Notes: generated from the letters alone by a model not told the origin. A DNA stretch of 64,000 nucleotides from Ruminococcus sp. (GCA_024697545.1 JAILFN010000009.1:108026-172025); one strand, 5' to 3'; positions 38,363 to 47,273 are shown, counted from the stretch's first letter. Program-made: numbers and translations.

Positions 38363-40762
38363 TCAATAGGCGTAAGTCCAGACGCTTACAACGTTGGAGC
38401 ACTTACCCCAGCAAATACCGTTCACGCCCTTCTTGTAGGGTCTTACCTTGAACTTGTATTTCGTATTGGAATAAAGACCCGAAGCCGCGAAGGAAACGGT
38501 GTTGGGATTCTTTATGGTCTTTACAGCTTCATACTTGCCGCTGTAATCGTTGTACATATATATCCTGTATCCCGAGCAGCCCGATACTGCGTCCCAGCCT
38601 ATGCGGATCCTCGACTTTGTCGCCCTTATCGCATAAGCGAAGGGCTTGGCGGGAACTGCGTTTACGGCGCACTTCTTGGCGTTGCCGCTTGCAGCGAGCT
38701 TTCCGTTTACACTATATATAGCCTTGACGGTATACACCGTTCTTACGGCAGGCGCGGTGGTATCTGTATAGGAATTAGCAGTCAGGTCGGTCGCTATCCT
38801 TTCAAATGCCGTGCCCGTCTTTCTGTAGACCCTGTATGTCTGAGCGCCGCTTACCTTGTTCCATGTGAGCTTGACGCCCGAAGACGAAGCCTTTGCGTAA
38901 AGGTTCTGGGGAGCGGTGAGTATGGTAGATGCCGTGAGGATCGCGGAATAATCGCCGTATCTCTTCTGACCGCCGATCTCCGTGTATGCCCTTACCGCAA
39001 ATCTGTACTCGGTCTTGGGCGAAAGGGAGGACACAACGCCTGTAACGCCGTTGCTCACGACCGCCTTCTTGATGTACTTTGAGTTGGTCGCGTCGTACTG
39101 CGCGATCTCATATCCTGAAACGCCGCTGACGCCGTTCCAGCCGAGAGTGATAGTCTCGGAAGAAGCGGCGACCGATCTCAGTCCCGAGACCTTGCCGACC
39201 TCTGTGATATACCACTTTTCCTTTGTAGCAACGCCTTCAACGCCGTTCACAACGGGAACTGCCTTGTATCCGTAGCAGGTGTTCGCCGCAAGACCTGTCT
39301 CGCGGATAGAACAGCTGTTTGGTCCTAAAGTACGGTATTTTGTGAAAGCACCGTCAGCGCCCTTGGCACGGTATACCACATATCCTTCAGCTTCGTCGAG
39401 CTTGTCCCAGCTGACCTTTACGGCACCGCCCGTCGATTCCTCAATGGCAAAGTTTGCAGGCATACCCTTCTGGGCGTACACCTTATCGGAATAGGGGCTT
39501 AGGAACATGGTCTCGCCTGTTGTATCGACGCCCCTCAGAACATAGCCGAGATAGCTGTCGGTAAGCGGGACCGTGATGATGTTCTGATACGACGAGGTGA
39601 TCTTGGTATAGCTTGCCGTCGAATCATCATAGCTGTAAAGCACATACTTGTTAGCGCCTTCAACGGGATCGCAGGTGAATGTAGCCTGTCCCGACGACAC
39701 GGTCATCTTAATGTTCTTCGGCTTCTGCAGAGTCACCTTTGTGGTGGGCACGCGGTAATCAACGTTCATATCCACGTTTGTGGAAATTCCCGATATCTTT
39801 CCCGTGCTTGAGAACTGCCATGTCTGGTATTCCTTATCGTAAGAAGTCTGATTTGTATAATTGGCGAGCCATATCGGGTACTTGCTGCCGAGCAGCTCTC
39901 CGTCGATGAGGTTGTTGAGCCAGTTCATATTGGCGTAAACGCCCGACTCATAGCCGTAGCTTATCATTCTGTTGCAGAAAGCCCTGCAAAGCTTTGTTCT
40001 TTCCGCAACGGTAAGGTCGGCATTGTCAAGTCTGCCCGAATCCCAATCGACCGATTCGATATCAAAGTACACGGGAAGCTCAAGCTCATAGTTCTTTATG
40101 TACTTGTAAACATAATCCGCTTCCTCGCGGGCTTCGGCAGGGGTTATAGCCTGAGTATAGAAATAAACTCCGACCTCAAGTCCCGCAGCCTTTGCTTCCT
40201 TGATGTTCTCCTTGAACTTATAGTCAAGAACAAGATCGCCCGATTCGCCGTAGCCTCTGTAACCTACGCGGATTATAGCGAAGTCTACGTCATTCTTGAC
40301 CTTGCTCCAGTCGATATCATACTGGAAATAGGAAACGTCTATGCCGTATATCTTGTCCATATCATCGAACTTTGAGTTATGGACGAGCTTGTTGTTGCTG
40401 TACTTGCCGAGCGACACCATACCCTCTCCGTCCTCAGTTCCGCCGACGGATCTGAGAGCGGAAAAATCATTTTCGCCGAGGCTGTTGTAAAGCGTCTTAG
40501 CCTTTAAATACTTTCCGTACTGCGGGTCATCATGCAGCTTTGCATACTCCTTCGCATATTCTTCTTCATCATCTGCCGCGGGCATCTCCGCGACTTCCGT
40601 TTCTTCGGTAACATCATTATCCTGCTCATCAAGCAGGATAACATTTTCATTCGTTACATCTTCTGCCGCTGTACTATCCGCCGAAGCTGCCAGCGGGATC
40701 ACCGACCCTGCCGCTATCGCTGCTGCCGTCAAAAATCCGACAGTTTTTCTGAGGATATTCAT
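38363..40762 (-). CDS. Secreted GH25 lysozyme with five Fn3-like repeats
   Basis: A 799-residue exported enzyme. A signal peptide (about residues 1-28, ending ASADS) is followed by an acidic linker (about 32-135). The GH25 muramidase domain (about 139-335) has GIDVSYFQYDIDW with Asp142 and the catalytic VYFDIES with Asp234 and Glu236. About five Fn3-like modules follow (350-799; for example SGYRIYMYNDYSGKYE). It should cleave the N-acetylmuramic acid to N-acetylglucosamine bond, either in the cell's own wall or in that of competitors. No wall anchor is visible; the Fn3 array may serve as spacer or carbohydrate contact. AAAGGAG precedes ATG 40762. Confidence 0.92.
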   Translation of the reverse strand: MNILRKTVGFLTAAAIAAGSVIPLAASADSTAAEDVTNENVILLDEQDNDVTEETEVAEMPAADDEEEYAKEYAKLHDDPQYGKYLKAKTLYNSLGENDFSALRSVGGTEDGEGMVSLGKYSNNKLVHNSKFDDMDKIYGIDVSYFQYDIDWSKVKNDVDFAIIRVGYRGYGESGDLVLDYKFKENIKEAKAAGLEVGVYFYTQAITPAEAREEADYVYKYIKNYELELPVYFDIESVDWDSGRLDNADLTVAERTKLCRAFCNRMISYGYESGVYANMNWLNNLIDGELLGSKYPIWLANYTNQTSYDKEYQTWQFSSTGKISGISTNVDMNVDYRVPTTKVTLQKPKNIKMTVSSGQATFTCDPVEGANKYVLYSYDDSTASYTKITSSYQNIITVPLTDSYLGYVLRGVDTTGETMFLSPYSDKVYAQKGMPANFAIEESTGGAVKVSWDKLDEAEGYVVYRAKGADGAFTKYRTLGPNSCSIRETGLAANTCYGYKAVPVVNGVEGVATKEKWYITEVGKVSGLRSVAASSETITLGWNGVSGVSGYEIAQYDATNSKYIKKAVVSNGVTGVVSSLSPKTEYRFAVRAYTEIGGQKRYGDYSAILTASTILTAPQNLYAKASSSGVKLTWNKVSGAQTYRVYRKTGTAFERIATDLTANSYTDTTAPAVRTVYTVKAIYSVNGKLAASGNAKKCAVNAVPAKPFAYAIRATKSRIRIGWDAVSGCSGYRIYMYNDYSGKYEAVKTIKNPNTVSFAASGLYSNTKYKFKVRPYKKGVNGICWGKCSNVVSVWTYAY

Positions 40763-40823
40763 CGGTATTATTCTCCTTTCAAAATCATAACATTCGTCAC
40801 TGACGACCTATCGTACAAAAGTA

Positions 40824-40852
40824 ATTATACCTCATTTTAATCATTTTGTCAA
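40824..40852 (-). promoter_or_regulatory. Promoter of the GH25 lysozyme gene
   Basis: On the minus strand, TTGACA (40852-40847) and TATAAT (40829-40824) are 17 bp apart, a perfect consensus. Confidence 0.9.
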
Positions 40853-40960
40853 CCTTTTTCACCATTTTGTCATCTTTTTTCCGCATCCCGTCACGCCCGA
40901 TCTGCAAAGCCGACCGTTTTTACGTCCGTTCGGGCACCGCCGCGCTTTGTCTGGATAAAG

Positions 40961-41010
40961 AAAAAAGTACGAAAAACCGCCTTGACAAAAGGCTTTTTCC
41001 GTACTTTTTC
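40961..41010 (-). terminator. Terminator of the GGDEF/EAL gene
   Basis: A long stem is formed by AAAAAGTACGG with GTACTTTTTT-type arms around an inner AAAAAGCC/GGCGGTTTTT stem. The minus strand ends in six T. Between this and the GH25 promoter I see nothing. Confidence 0.8.
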
Positions 41011-41039
41011 ATTCTCAACAGATATAATGCCACGGCGGC

Positions 41040-42719
41040 TCACCGTTTTGAATACCATTCTCGGTCGGAGAGCCTCAGATCAAATTCTTCACGCGGGAGG
41101 GGCTTGTCGTAGTAATAGCCCTGTATCACATCACAGCCGATGCCGCTCAGGAAGCTCACCTGCTCCGCCTTCTCAACGCCCTCTGCTATGACTTCTATAT
41201 CAAGCTCGTTTACCATGTGTACCACGTTCCTGAGGATTATCCCGTCCTCGGTGCTTGAATCCTTCATATCCTTTATAAAGGCGCGGTCGAGCTTTATGAT
41301 GTCGGCGTGTATGGTTTTCAGCATGGTGAGTGTCGAATAGCCCGAGCCGAAGTCGTCTATGGATATCTTATAGCCCAGATCCTTCAGTTCGTTTATGAGC
41401 TTCAGCATCATCGGAAGTTCATCGGTGGTGTACGTTTCTGTCAGCTCTATCTCGATAAGCTCGTGCGGGATATCGTAGCTGTTGACTATATCGTCGATCT
41501 TCCCGGCAAGGTCGGGGACCGAAAGATCGCGGCGGGAGATATTGAGCGACACGCGGACAGGCTCAATGCCCTTATCCAGCCACTCACGCATATCCCGCGC
41601 CACGGTGTCAACGACATAAAGATCGAGCCTGTTTATATTCCCGAAGCGTTCAAGCACGGGGATAAACTGCATCGGCGGTATCACCCTGCCGTCGCTTATC
41701 CATCGGCAGAGAGCCTCTGCGCCGACAAGCTTATTATCACTGCTCCTGACCTTCGGCTGATAGTATACCCGAAACTCGCGTGCCTGTATAGCCTCGGGGA
41801 AGGTCACAAGCACCTTTTTGGTGCGGTGCTCGTCCTCCATCATATAAGGCTCGTATTCAACAAAGTCTGCCTTGCCGCTTCTGGCATAAGCATAGGCGCA
41901 GCTGCAGCAGTTCATCATCTCATCAAAAGTGCTGTCCTCGGTCATATAGTAAAGACCGCAGCGGAAATACACCTTTATCTCGGCATCGCCTTCCTTGCCC
42001 GTTATGGTCACGCGGAAGGACTTCATAAGCTCAGAAAGCTCGGACACCTGTTCGCTTTTTATCGCAACAACAAAGTTATCCGCGCCCAGCCTTGCGATAT
42101 ATCCTTCCCGTTCGCCGAACAGCTTCTTGAACCTTTTAACGAACTCTTTAAGTATCTTATCGCCGTTGGGCATACCGATCTTCTGGTTTATATACTTGAA
42201 GTTCTTTATATTCAGGAACAGCGAAACGTGCTCTTTCAGCTGTCCGCTTTCAATGAGGGGAACAAGCTTTCGCCTTAGCCCGCTCATATTCATAGCATTT
42301 GTAAGCCCGTCGGTGACAGAAAGGGTGTCGAGGTCGGTCACGCTGTTTATCTTGCCGCAGAGCGCAAAGATCAGTGCGGAAAGGGTCTCGAAAGCCCTGC
42401 GCTGTTCGGGGTCTTCGACCGCGGAGGTCGCCTTCACCTCGATGTGACCGCCGTTTACTGTCTCAAACCGCGCTATATACTCGGCAGCTTTCTCGCCGCC
42501 GTTATCGAACATAACGCCCGACGTCTTCATGCCCGAACCCCTGGCACCCGGGGTAAGAGGGATATCAACGTCAAAGGACATACTTGTAAGCCCGAGATCC
42601 CGTGCCACATCGGGGGTATATGTCTCGATCAGCTTTATAACGTCGCCCCTGCGGTTTTCGGGCGAAGACATTGCGTTTATCATACGCATCACGCTATCGC
42701 TCATGATAGGTCTTTCCAT
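41040..42719 (-). CDS. Degenerate-GGDEF/EAL cyclic-di-GMP phosphodiesterase
   Basis: A 559-residue soluble protein. Residues 1-120 are an unassigned N-terminal domain. Residues about 130-285 are a GGDEF domain whose active loop reads GADNF at 212-216, not GGDEF, so cyclase activity is unlikely. Residues about 300-555 are an EAL domain with the key residues intact: EALCR at 335-339, Asn394, Glu425 in ELTET, DDFGSGYS from 456, Lys477 in KLDRAFI, and EGVE near 514. It should hydrolyse cyclic di-GMP to pGpG, perhaps with the GGDEF part as GTP sensor. No membrane segment is seen. AAAGGGGG precedes ATG 42719. It is a single gene with a terminator. Confidence 0.92.
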   Translation of the reverse strand: MERPIMSDSVMRMINAMSSPENRRGDVIKLIETYTPDVARDLGLTSMSFDVDIPLTPGARGSGMKTSGVMFDNGGEKAAEYIARFETVNGGHIEVKATSAVEDPEQRRAFETLSALIFALCGKINSVTDLDTLSVTDGLTNAMNMSGLRRKLVPLIESGQLKEHVSLFLNIKNFKYINQKIGMPNGDKILKEFVKRFKKLFGEREGYIARLGADNFVVAIKSEQVSELSELMKSFRVTITGKEGDAEIKVYFRCGLYYMTEDSTFDEMMNCCSCAYAYARSGKADFVEYEPYMMEDEHRTKKVLVTFPEAIQAREFRVYYQPKVRSSDNKLVGAEALCRWISDGRVIPPMQFIPVLERFGNINRLDLYVVDTVARDMREWLDKGIEPVRVSLNISRRDLSVPDLAGKIDDIVNSYDIPHELIEIELTETYTTDELPMMLKLINELKDLGYKISIDDFGSGYSTLTMLKTIHADIIKLDRAFIKDMKDSSTEDGIILRNVVHMVNELDIEVIAEGVEKAEQVSFLSGIGCDVIQGYYYDKPLPREEFDLRLSDREWYSKR

Positions 42720-42740
42720 AGTCGCCGCCCCCTTTGTGAA

Positions 42741-42769
42741 CTATAATGCTAATATTAGTAAAGATTATA
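42741..42769. promoter_or_regulatory. Inverted repeat upstream of the GGDEF/EAL gene
   Basis: TATAAT (42743-42748) and ATTATA (42764-42769) flank the palindrome CTAATATTAG (42749-42758). The minus-strand reading of 42764-42769 is TATAAT, a likely -10 box, although no -35 is recognisable. The palindrome would then lie in the early leader, as an operator might. Confidence 0.35.
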
Positions 42770-42893
42770 GCACGAAAATGAGATAAACGTGTGTAAGTTT
42801 GATGAACGAAATGTTAATTATATAAATCTCGCGCAGGATAAACAGTTAAATTTAGCGATATTGTATAAAATTCCCGTCTGCCGATCTCTCCCA

Positions 42894-42935
42894 TAAAAGA
42901 TCCCCCTTGCCCTGCGAGTGCAAGGTAAGGGGGAT
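42894..42935 (-). terminator. Terminator of the yebC gene
   Basis: ATCCCCCTT and AAGGGGGAT (42935-42900 on the minus strand) form a stem of about 16 bp with a few mismatches, followed by CTTTTAT. The stretch 42780-42893 is otherwise featureless. Confidence 0.8.
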
Positions 42936-42967
42936 AAAAGCTACAACGGACATCGGGAGGACTTTTA

Positions 42968-43711
42968 TCAGTCCTCTTCCTCCTCTTCGGGAGCGTTCCA
43001 GTTGTGGTAAACGTTCTGAACGTCGTCGTTCTCCTCAAGGTTTTCGAGCAGCAGACCCATCAGCTTGAGCTGCTTTTCGTCGGTAAGGGTGGTGTAGGTC
43101 GAGGGGATCATCTCGCTCTCGGCGGAGACTACGGTATAACCCAGTTCCTTGAGCTTTTCGCTTACAGCGATAGCATCATTGGGCGGGCAGGCAACTTCAA
43201 CGATATCGCCTTCGATATTGAAGTCATCCGCGCCTGCTTCAAAAGCATCTTCCATAAGCTTATCCTCATCAACGCCCTCGGCTTCGAGTATAACGGTGCC
43301 GCGGGAGGTGAACATAAAGCTTACGCAGCCCGATGTTCCGAGATTTCCGCCGAACTTATCGAAGTAATGTCTCACGTCGCCTGCGGTACGGTTCTTGTTA
43401 TCGGTAAGGCACTCAACGATAACGGCAACTCCGCCGGGGCCGTATCCTTCGTATACCATATCCTCATAGTTATTCTTATCGCCCTCACCGGCAGCCTTCT
43501 TGATAACTCTGTCGATGTTGTCATTGGGGATATTGTTAGCCTTTGCCTTTGCGATGAGCTGTGCGAGCTTTGCGTTGTTAGCGGGGTCTGCGCCGCCCAT
43601 CTTTACAGCAACGGCGATCTCCTTACCGATCTTGGTGAAGATCTTGCCCTTTACGGCGTCGTTTGCTTCCTTCTTTCTCTTGATGTTAGCCCATTTAGAA
43701 TGTCCTGACAT
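42968..43711 (-). CDS. YebC/PmpR-family protein
   Basis: A 247-residue protein of normal family length. The N-terminus MSGHSKWANIKRKKEANDA is the family signature; YEGYGPGGVAVIVECLTDN and NLGTSGCVSFMF follow. YebC proteins were first described as DNA-binding regulators; more recent work links some of them to translation of difficult peptide stretches such as proline runs, so both roles are possible. The C-terminus is very acidic (APEEEEED). AAGGAGTGAT precedes ATG 43711. It lies downstream of mrnC, with the dispersed hairpin element in the 215-bp gap. Confidence 0.95.
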   Translation of the reverse strand: MSGHSKWANIKRKKEANDAVKGKIFTKIGKEIAVAVKMGGADPANNAKLAQLIAKAKANNIPNDNIDRVIKKAAGEGDKNNYEDMVYEGYGPGGVAVIVECLTDNKNRTAGDVRHYFDKFGGNLGTSGCVSFMFTSRGTVILEAEGVDEDKLMEDAFEAGADDFNIEGDIVEVACPPNDAIAVSEKLKELGYTVVSAESEMIPSTYTTLTDEKQLKLMGLLLENLEENDDVQNVYHNWNAPEEEEED

Positions 43712-43757
43712 TTTTTATCACTCCTTGGATTTTTTTACTTTCGTTGTATCACAGTTG

Positions 43758-43898
43758 TCTCGGCTTCGCCGAGATGGGGCTTGGGCTCGAATCGCTTTGC
43801 TCTCTCGCCCAATTTAGATCTGTGTGCCTGCGGCACACGCGGGAGCTCTGCTCCCGTGCCCTCGCAAGGGAGACCCTTTTGAAAAAGGGTCTTCCCTT
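43758..43898 (-). repeat. Dispersed multi-hairpin intergenic element, copy B
   Basis: The mrnC-yebC gap holds hairpins TCTCGGC/GCCGAGA (43758-43774, loop TTC), the 34-base core (43781-43814), GTGTGCC/GGCACAC (43822-43838, loop TGC), GGGAGC/GCTCCC (43841-43855, loop TCT), and a long AAGGG..CCCTT stem (43866-43898). Read on the minus strand, the order GTGTGCC hairpin, core, terminal hairpin is the same as in copy A. The core differs from copy A at only two positions, and these pair with each other (GGAC/GTCC in A, GGGC/GCCC in B). Confidence 0.75.
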
Positions 43899-43926
43899 GA
43901 CCCTTCCTAAAACTTTTTGCTTTGGG

Positions 43927-44328
43927 TCAGGTTTTGCGTATTGTTTTATACAGCTCTTTACATCTTTCTTGTCTGCCTGTCAGCGCCAGGTAGCCGAACA
44001 CGGCTTCCAGACCCGTTGCGGCGCGGTAATCGGCGTTCTTTGCGCTCTTGGGCGCGGATATACCGTTGGCATTCCTGCCGCGCTTGAAGATGTATTCCTC
44101 CTCCTCGGTGAATACCCCATCGAGCAGACGGTGTGCCGCTTCTGCCTGATAGACCGCGTTCACCAGCTTCACCGCCATGCTGTGAAGCTCTCCCGCGGGG
44201 CGGTTTGCCGTTATCGCAAGCTCGGTGCGGACGAACTGCTCATACACGCTGTCCCCGACGAATGCAAGGGTCAGCGGCGAATACTGCCGCGCCTCGTCCG
44301 CCGTCAGCGTCTTGAAAATATCTTCCAT
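43927..44328 (-). CDS. mrnC: Mini-ribonuclease 3
   Basis: A 133-residue protein that is only an RNase III catalytic domain without a double-stranded RNA-binding domain. SPLTLAFVGDSVYEQFVRTEL contains the GDSVYE catalytic-metal motif, and the C-terminal NADYRAATGLEAVFGYLAL holds the second acidic cluster. MrnC trims the ends of 23S rRNA precursors in Firmicutes. It lies six bases after obg, which fits the ribosome-assembly theme of this operon. Confidence 0.93.
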   Translation of the reverse strand: MEDIFKTLTADEARQYSPLTLAFVGDSVYEQFVRTELAITANRPAGELHSMAVKLVNAVYQAEAAHRLLDGVFTEEEEYIFKRGRNANGISAPKSAKNADYRAATGLEAVFGYLALTGRQERCKELYKTIRKT

Positions 44329-44334
44329 AGCCTT

Positions 44335-45612
44335 TTACTCCACAAAGTCGAACTCAAAGCCGAAGATGTCAACGGTATCGCCCTCGTTGATGCCCATAGC
44401 TTCAAGCTTGTCGATTATACCCGTCGAGCGCAGCACCCGCTGGAAGTACTGGAGCGAGGAGTAGTCCTCCATGTTGCAGGAACGCAGAACGTCCCACAGC
44501 CAGTCGGCTTCAACATAGTAAACGCCGTCCTCGATCTTTATATCGAAATTCTTCTTGGAAAGCAGCTTGTCGTCAAGTTCCTCGCGGGTCAGCGGCTGAG
44601 CCTCGAACTGCTTTACGGGCGGCAGCTTTGAAAGATCCTCAAATATCTTTCTCACAAGCTCCTTTGTGCCCTGAGTGGTAGCCGCCGATATCTCATAAAG
44701 CTCCATGCCCTGTGCTTCGATATACTCCCTGAACTCTGCGATCTGTTCGGGGGTCGCAAGGTCGCACTTGTTGGCAGCGACAATCTGCGGTGCCTGAGCA
44801 AGCTCTTCCGAGAAGTTCGCAAGCTCGCGGTTTATCGTCTCAAAATCCTCCTTGGGATCCCTGCCCTCGCTTCCCGAAACGTCAACGATATGGACGATAA
44901 GTCTGCATCGTTCAACGTGGCGGAGAAACTCGTGACCCAGTCCCACGCCTTCGCTCGCGCCCTCGATAAGTCCGGGGATATCCGCCATCACGAAGTTGTG
45001 CTCCTCATCGAGCCTTACGACACCAAGCACGGGGGTAAGGGTCGTGAAGTGGTAGCTTGCGATCTTCGGCTTTGCCGCCGAGACTACCGATATGAGCGAG
45101 GACTTGCCGACGCTCGGGAATCCTACCAGCCCGACATCTGCGATAAGCTTCAGTTCAAGCTCAACGTCATATTCATCGCCGCGGAATCCCGGCTTTGCGA
45201 AGCGGGGTATCTGTCTGGTAGAGGTCGCAAAGTGCTGATTGCCCTTGCCGCCCCTGCCGCCCTTGCAGACGATAACGGGCTCGTCGCCCGAAATATCTGC
45301 GAGTATGCGTCCTGTCTCAGCCTCTCGTATAACGGTACCCCTCGGCACCTTTATCACGAGGTCGGGGGCGTTCCTGCCGGTGCAGTTCTTTGAGCTTCCG
45401 TCCCTGCCCTTTTCGGCTGTATATTTCCTCTTGTATCTGAAATCTATAAGGTTTGAGATATTGTCATCTGCAACGAAGACTATATCCCCGCCCTTGCCGC
45501 CGTCGCCGCCGTCGGGTCCGCCCGCCGCCACATACTTTTCGCGGTGGAAGGAAACGCAGCCGTCGCCGCCGTCGCCTGCTTTAATGTGTATTTTTGCGGA
45601 ATCTACAAACAT
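44335..45612 (-). CDS. obg: Obg-family GTPase ObgE/CgtA
   Basis: A 425-residue protein with the three expected parts: the glycine-rich Obg fold (residues 1-158, SFHREKYVAAGGPDGGDGGKGG), the GTPase domain (about 159-330) with GFPSVGKSSLIS as P-loop, DIPGLIEGASEGVGLGHEF as switch II and NKCD, and the C-terminal OCT domain (about 340-425). It binds the 50S subunit late in assembly. AAGGAG precedes ATG 45612. Its neighbours rpmA and rplU encode large-subunit proteins. Confidence 0.96.
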   Translation of the reverse strand: MFVDSAKIHIKAGDGGDGCVSFHREKYVAAGGPDGGDGGKGGDIVFVADDNISNLIDFRYKRKYTAEKGRDGSSKNCTGRNAPDLVIKVPRGTVIREAETGRILADISGDEPVIVCKGGRGGKGNQHFATSTRQIPRFAKPGFRGDEYDVELELKLIADVGLVGFPSVGKSSLISVVSAAKPKIASYHFTTLTPVLGVVRLDEEHNFVMADIPGLIEGASEGVGLGHEFLRHVERCRLIVHIVDVSGSEGRDPKEDFETINRELANFSEELAQAPQIVAANKCDLATPEQIAEFREYIEAQGMELYEISAATTQGTKELVRKIFEDLSKLPPVKQFEAQPLTREELDDKLLSKKNFDIKIEDGVYYVEADWLWDVLRSCNMEDYSSLQYFQRVLRSTGIIDKLEAMGINEGDTVDIFGFEFDFVE

Positions 45613-45623
45613 TTGTTTTCTCC

Positions 45624-46238
45624 TTACTTTGAGCGTTCAAGCTCATGCTCGGCTTTCAATATTTCCTCATAAGAGACTGCCGAATTTACAGCCGCAGTCT
45701 TTTTGGTATTAAAATTGCCGCGGCGTATCAGCGCGATACCGATACCCATATTCACGAGTGCCAGCGCGAACGCAGAGCCAATGAGCATTCTGCATATAAC
45801 TATCTCGCTGTCGGGGAAGCGGGAATAGTATACCCTTGCCGCCTTCTTTTCATCGGTTATCCCCGCCCAGCTTATGAAATATCCGATCTTCGCCTTGAAC
45901 ACGGGTCTTGTATAGGTCTTGCCTTCTTCAAGCGACTTATACTCCGCGAGGGTTATCCCCTGACGATATTTATTTCCCGTTTCTTCGTTGAAGCCCTTCA
46001 TTCTGTAATACACATGGGTACGTCTGTGCCTTGTGTATGTCACGGAAGTATCTTTTTCGAGTGCGGTAACGGTTATCTTCTGTTCGCCCTCGCTTTTCAG
46101 CGGATAAGGCTTATAGCTGAACCGATACACCGCCGCCGCCGCCGCGAGGATCAGAAATACAAGCATTATCCTGATAAAGATCACGCCCGCGTTGTAGAAG
46201 GGATCTTTGTTATAGTCTTTTTTCAGGTAATTCGTCAT
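45624..46238 (-). CDS. Two-helix membrane protein, possibly DUF3592-like (second of pair)
   Basis: A 204-residue protein starting at ATG 46238 after GAGGAGG; the open frame extends upstream without a good signal. It has a membrane helix near the N-terminus (about residues 20-40, IRIMLVFLILAAAAAVYRF), an extracellular domain of about 100 residues (HVYYRMKGFNEETGNKYRQG), and a second helix (about 148-170, LIGSAFALALVNMGIGIALI). The layout of two helices around a beta-rich loop resembles DUF3592-type proteins, but I am not sure. It overlaps the gene upstream by 29 bp and lies 11 bp from obg. Confidence 0.65.
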   Translation of the reverse strand: MTNYLKKDYNKDPFYNAGVIFIRIMLVFLILAAAAAVYRFSYKPYPLKSEGEQKITVTALEKDTSVTYTRHRRTHVYYRMKGFNEETGNKYRQGITLAEYKSLEEGKTYTRPVFKAKIGYFISWAGITDEKKAARVYYSRFPDSEIVICRMLIGSAFALALVNMGIGIALIRRGNFNTKKTAAVNSAVSYEEILKAEHELERSK

Positions 46239-46914
46239 AAGGGCAAGCCTCCTCTGCGGGATCATCATATACCGCACCCCGCCCAGTCCCGCCCGTATAT
46301 ATCACGGGCGCTCCCGATAACTCATCGGGGATATCAAGCCTCGGGTACTTCATAGATATGCGTATCTGCCTTCGTCCGATGAGAAAGAAGACCACCATAA
46401 GGACAAGCGCAACAGGCACCAGCCATATCGGCACAGGCATCGGAGAATCGGGGTGTGACCAGTAATATTCATACCTCACGAACAAAGGATGATGGTATGT
46501 GATATAATCCGCGCTCCCTTTTACGGTATAGCGCGTCAGTCTGCATCTTTCGCCCGATTCGCTGAGACTTTTATAATGACGGCAGCCGCCCCAGGTGCAG
46601 TACTGTTCATGAGAAAAGCTTCTGCCCGAGCTGTCGGTCACGGTGAACCCGACCCTGCCCATACTCCGGACAAGCTGTTCCATGCTGCAATAGTCAACAA
46701 CAGCCGTCACGGTATCCTTTTTCCTCATAAAAGGGCGGTCGATGACGGCGTAAGCGATCGTCAGGATCACCGCTGTCAGAAAGCAGAACAGCCCTGCCCG
46801 CATCATACTGACGCCGATATTATAGGCAAAATGCGCGCCCTTGTCCTTGTGGAACATATTAAAGAAATTATAGACCGCCATCGGCAGCCGTTTTATTCCC
46901 ATCAAGCGCTTCAT
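46210..46914 (-). CDS. Two-helix membrane protein, possibly DUF3592-like (first of pair)
   Basis: A 234-residue protein starting at ATG 46914 after GGGGGG. It has a basic N-terminus, a membrane helix at about residues 39-60 (AGLFCFLTAVILTIAYAVI), an extracellular loop of about 100 residues with five cysteines (CTWGGCRHYKSL among them), a second helix at about 160-180 (PIWLVPVALVLMVVFFLIG) and a cytoplasmic tail. The same topology as the next gene suggests paralogues, although sequence identity is low. The ribosomal operon rpmA-obg normally has no such genes between, so this pair is an insertion into it. Function unknown. Confidence 0.65.
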   Translation of the reverse strand: MKRLMGIKRLPMAVYNFFNMFHKDKGAHFAYNIGVSMMRAGLFCFLTAVILTIAYAVIDRPFMRKKDTVTAVVDYCSMEQLVRSMGRVGFTVTDSSGRSFSHEQYCTWGGCRHYKSLSESGERCRLTRYTVKGSADYITYHHPLFVRYEYYWSHPDSPMPVPIWLVPVALVLMVVFFLIGRRQIRISMKYPRLDIPDELSGAPVIYTGGTGRGAVYDDPAEEACPYDELPEKRL

Positions 46915-46991
46915 GGCAAAGCCCCCCAAAGAAACGATACAGGCAGTATAGCAAAAAAGCCCCCAAGCTTATTCAGCTTAGGGGCATTGGA

Positions 46992-47273
46992 TCAAGCCTG
47001 AGGATAAACGGAAACCTTCTTGCGATCCTTTCCAAGTCTCTCAAACTTTACAACGCCGTCTGCCTTAGCAAAAAGCGTATCGTCCGAGCCCTTGCCAACG
47101 TTCTCGCCGGGATGGATGTGAGTTCCTCTCTGACGAACGAGAATGTTGCCTGCCAGAACGAACTGACCATCGGCTCTCTTCACACCAAGACGCTTGGACT
47201 CAGAGTCACGGCCGTTCTTGGTAGAACCCATACCTTTCTTATGAGCGAAAAACTGCATAGAAATTCTGATCAT
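46992..47273 (-). CDS. rpmA: Ribosomal protein L27 (precursor form)
   Basis: A 93-residue protein of the 50S subunit. The Firmicutes-type N-terminal extension [20 protein letters not shown] is present, with the QFFA motif recognised by the protease Prp, whose gene lies immediately upstream. Only the cleaved protein can place its N-terminus at the peptidyl-transferase centre. The body ([30 protein letters not shown]) is standard. GGAGGTG precedes ATG 47273. Confidence 0.97.
   Translation of the reverse strand: MIRISMQFFAHKKGMGSTKNGRDSESKRLGVKRADGQFVLAGNILVRQRGTHIHPGENVGKGSDDTLFAKADGVVKFERLGKDRKKVSVYPQA

Noticed and set aside
41307..42278. Plus-strand open frame of 323 codons opposite the GGDEF/EAL gene
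   Set aside because: Antisense shadow of a well-supported gene; no ribosome binding site and no recognisable domain.
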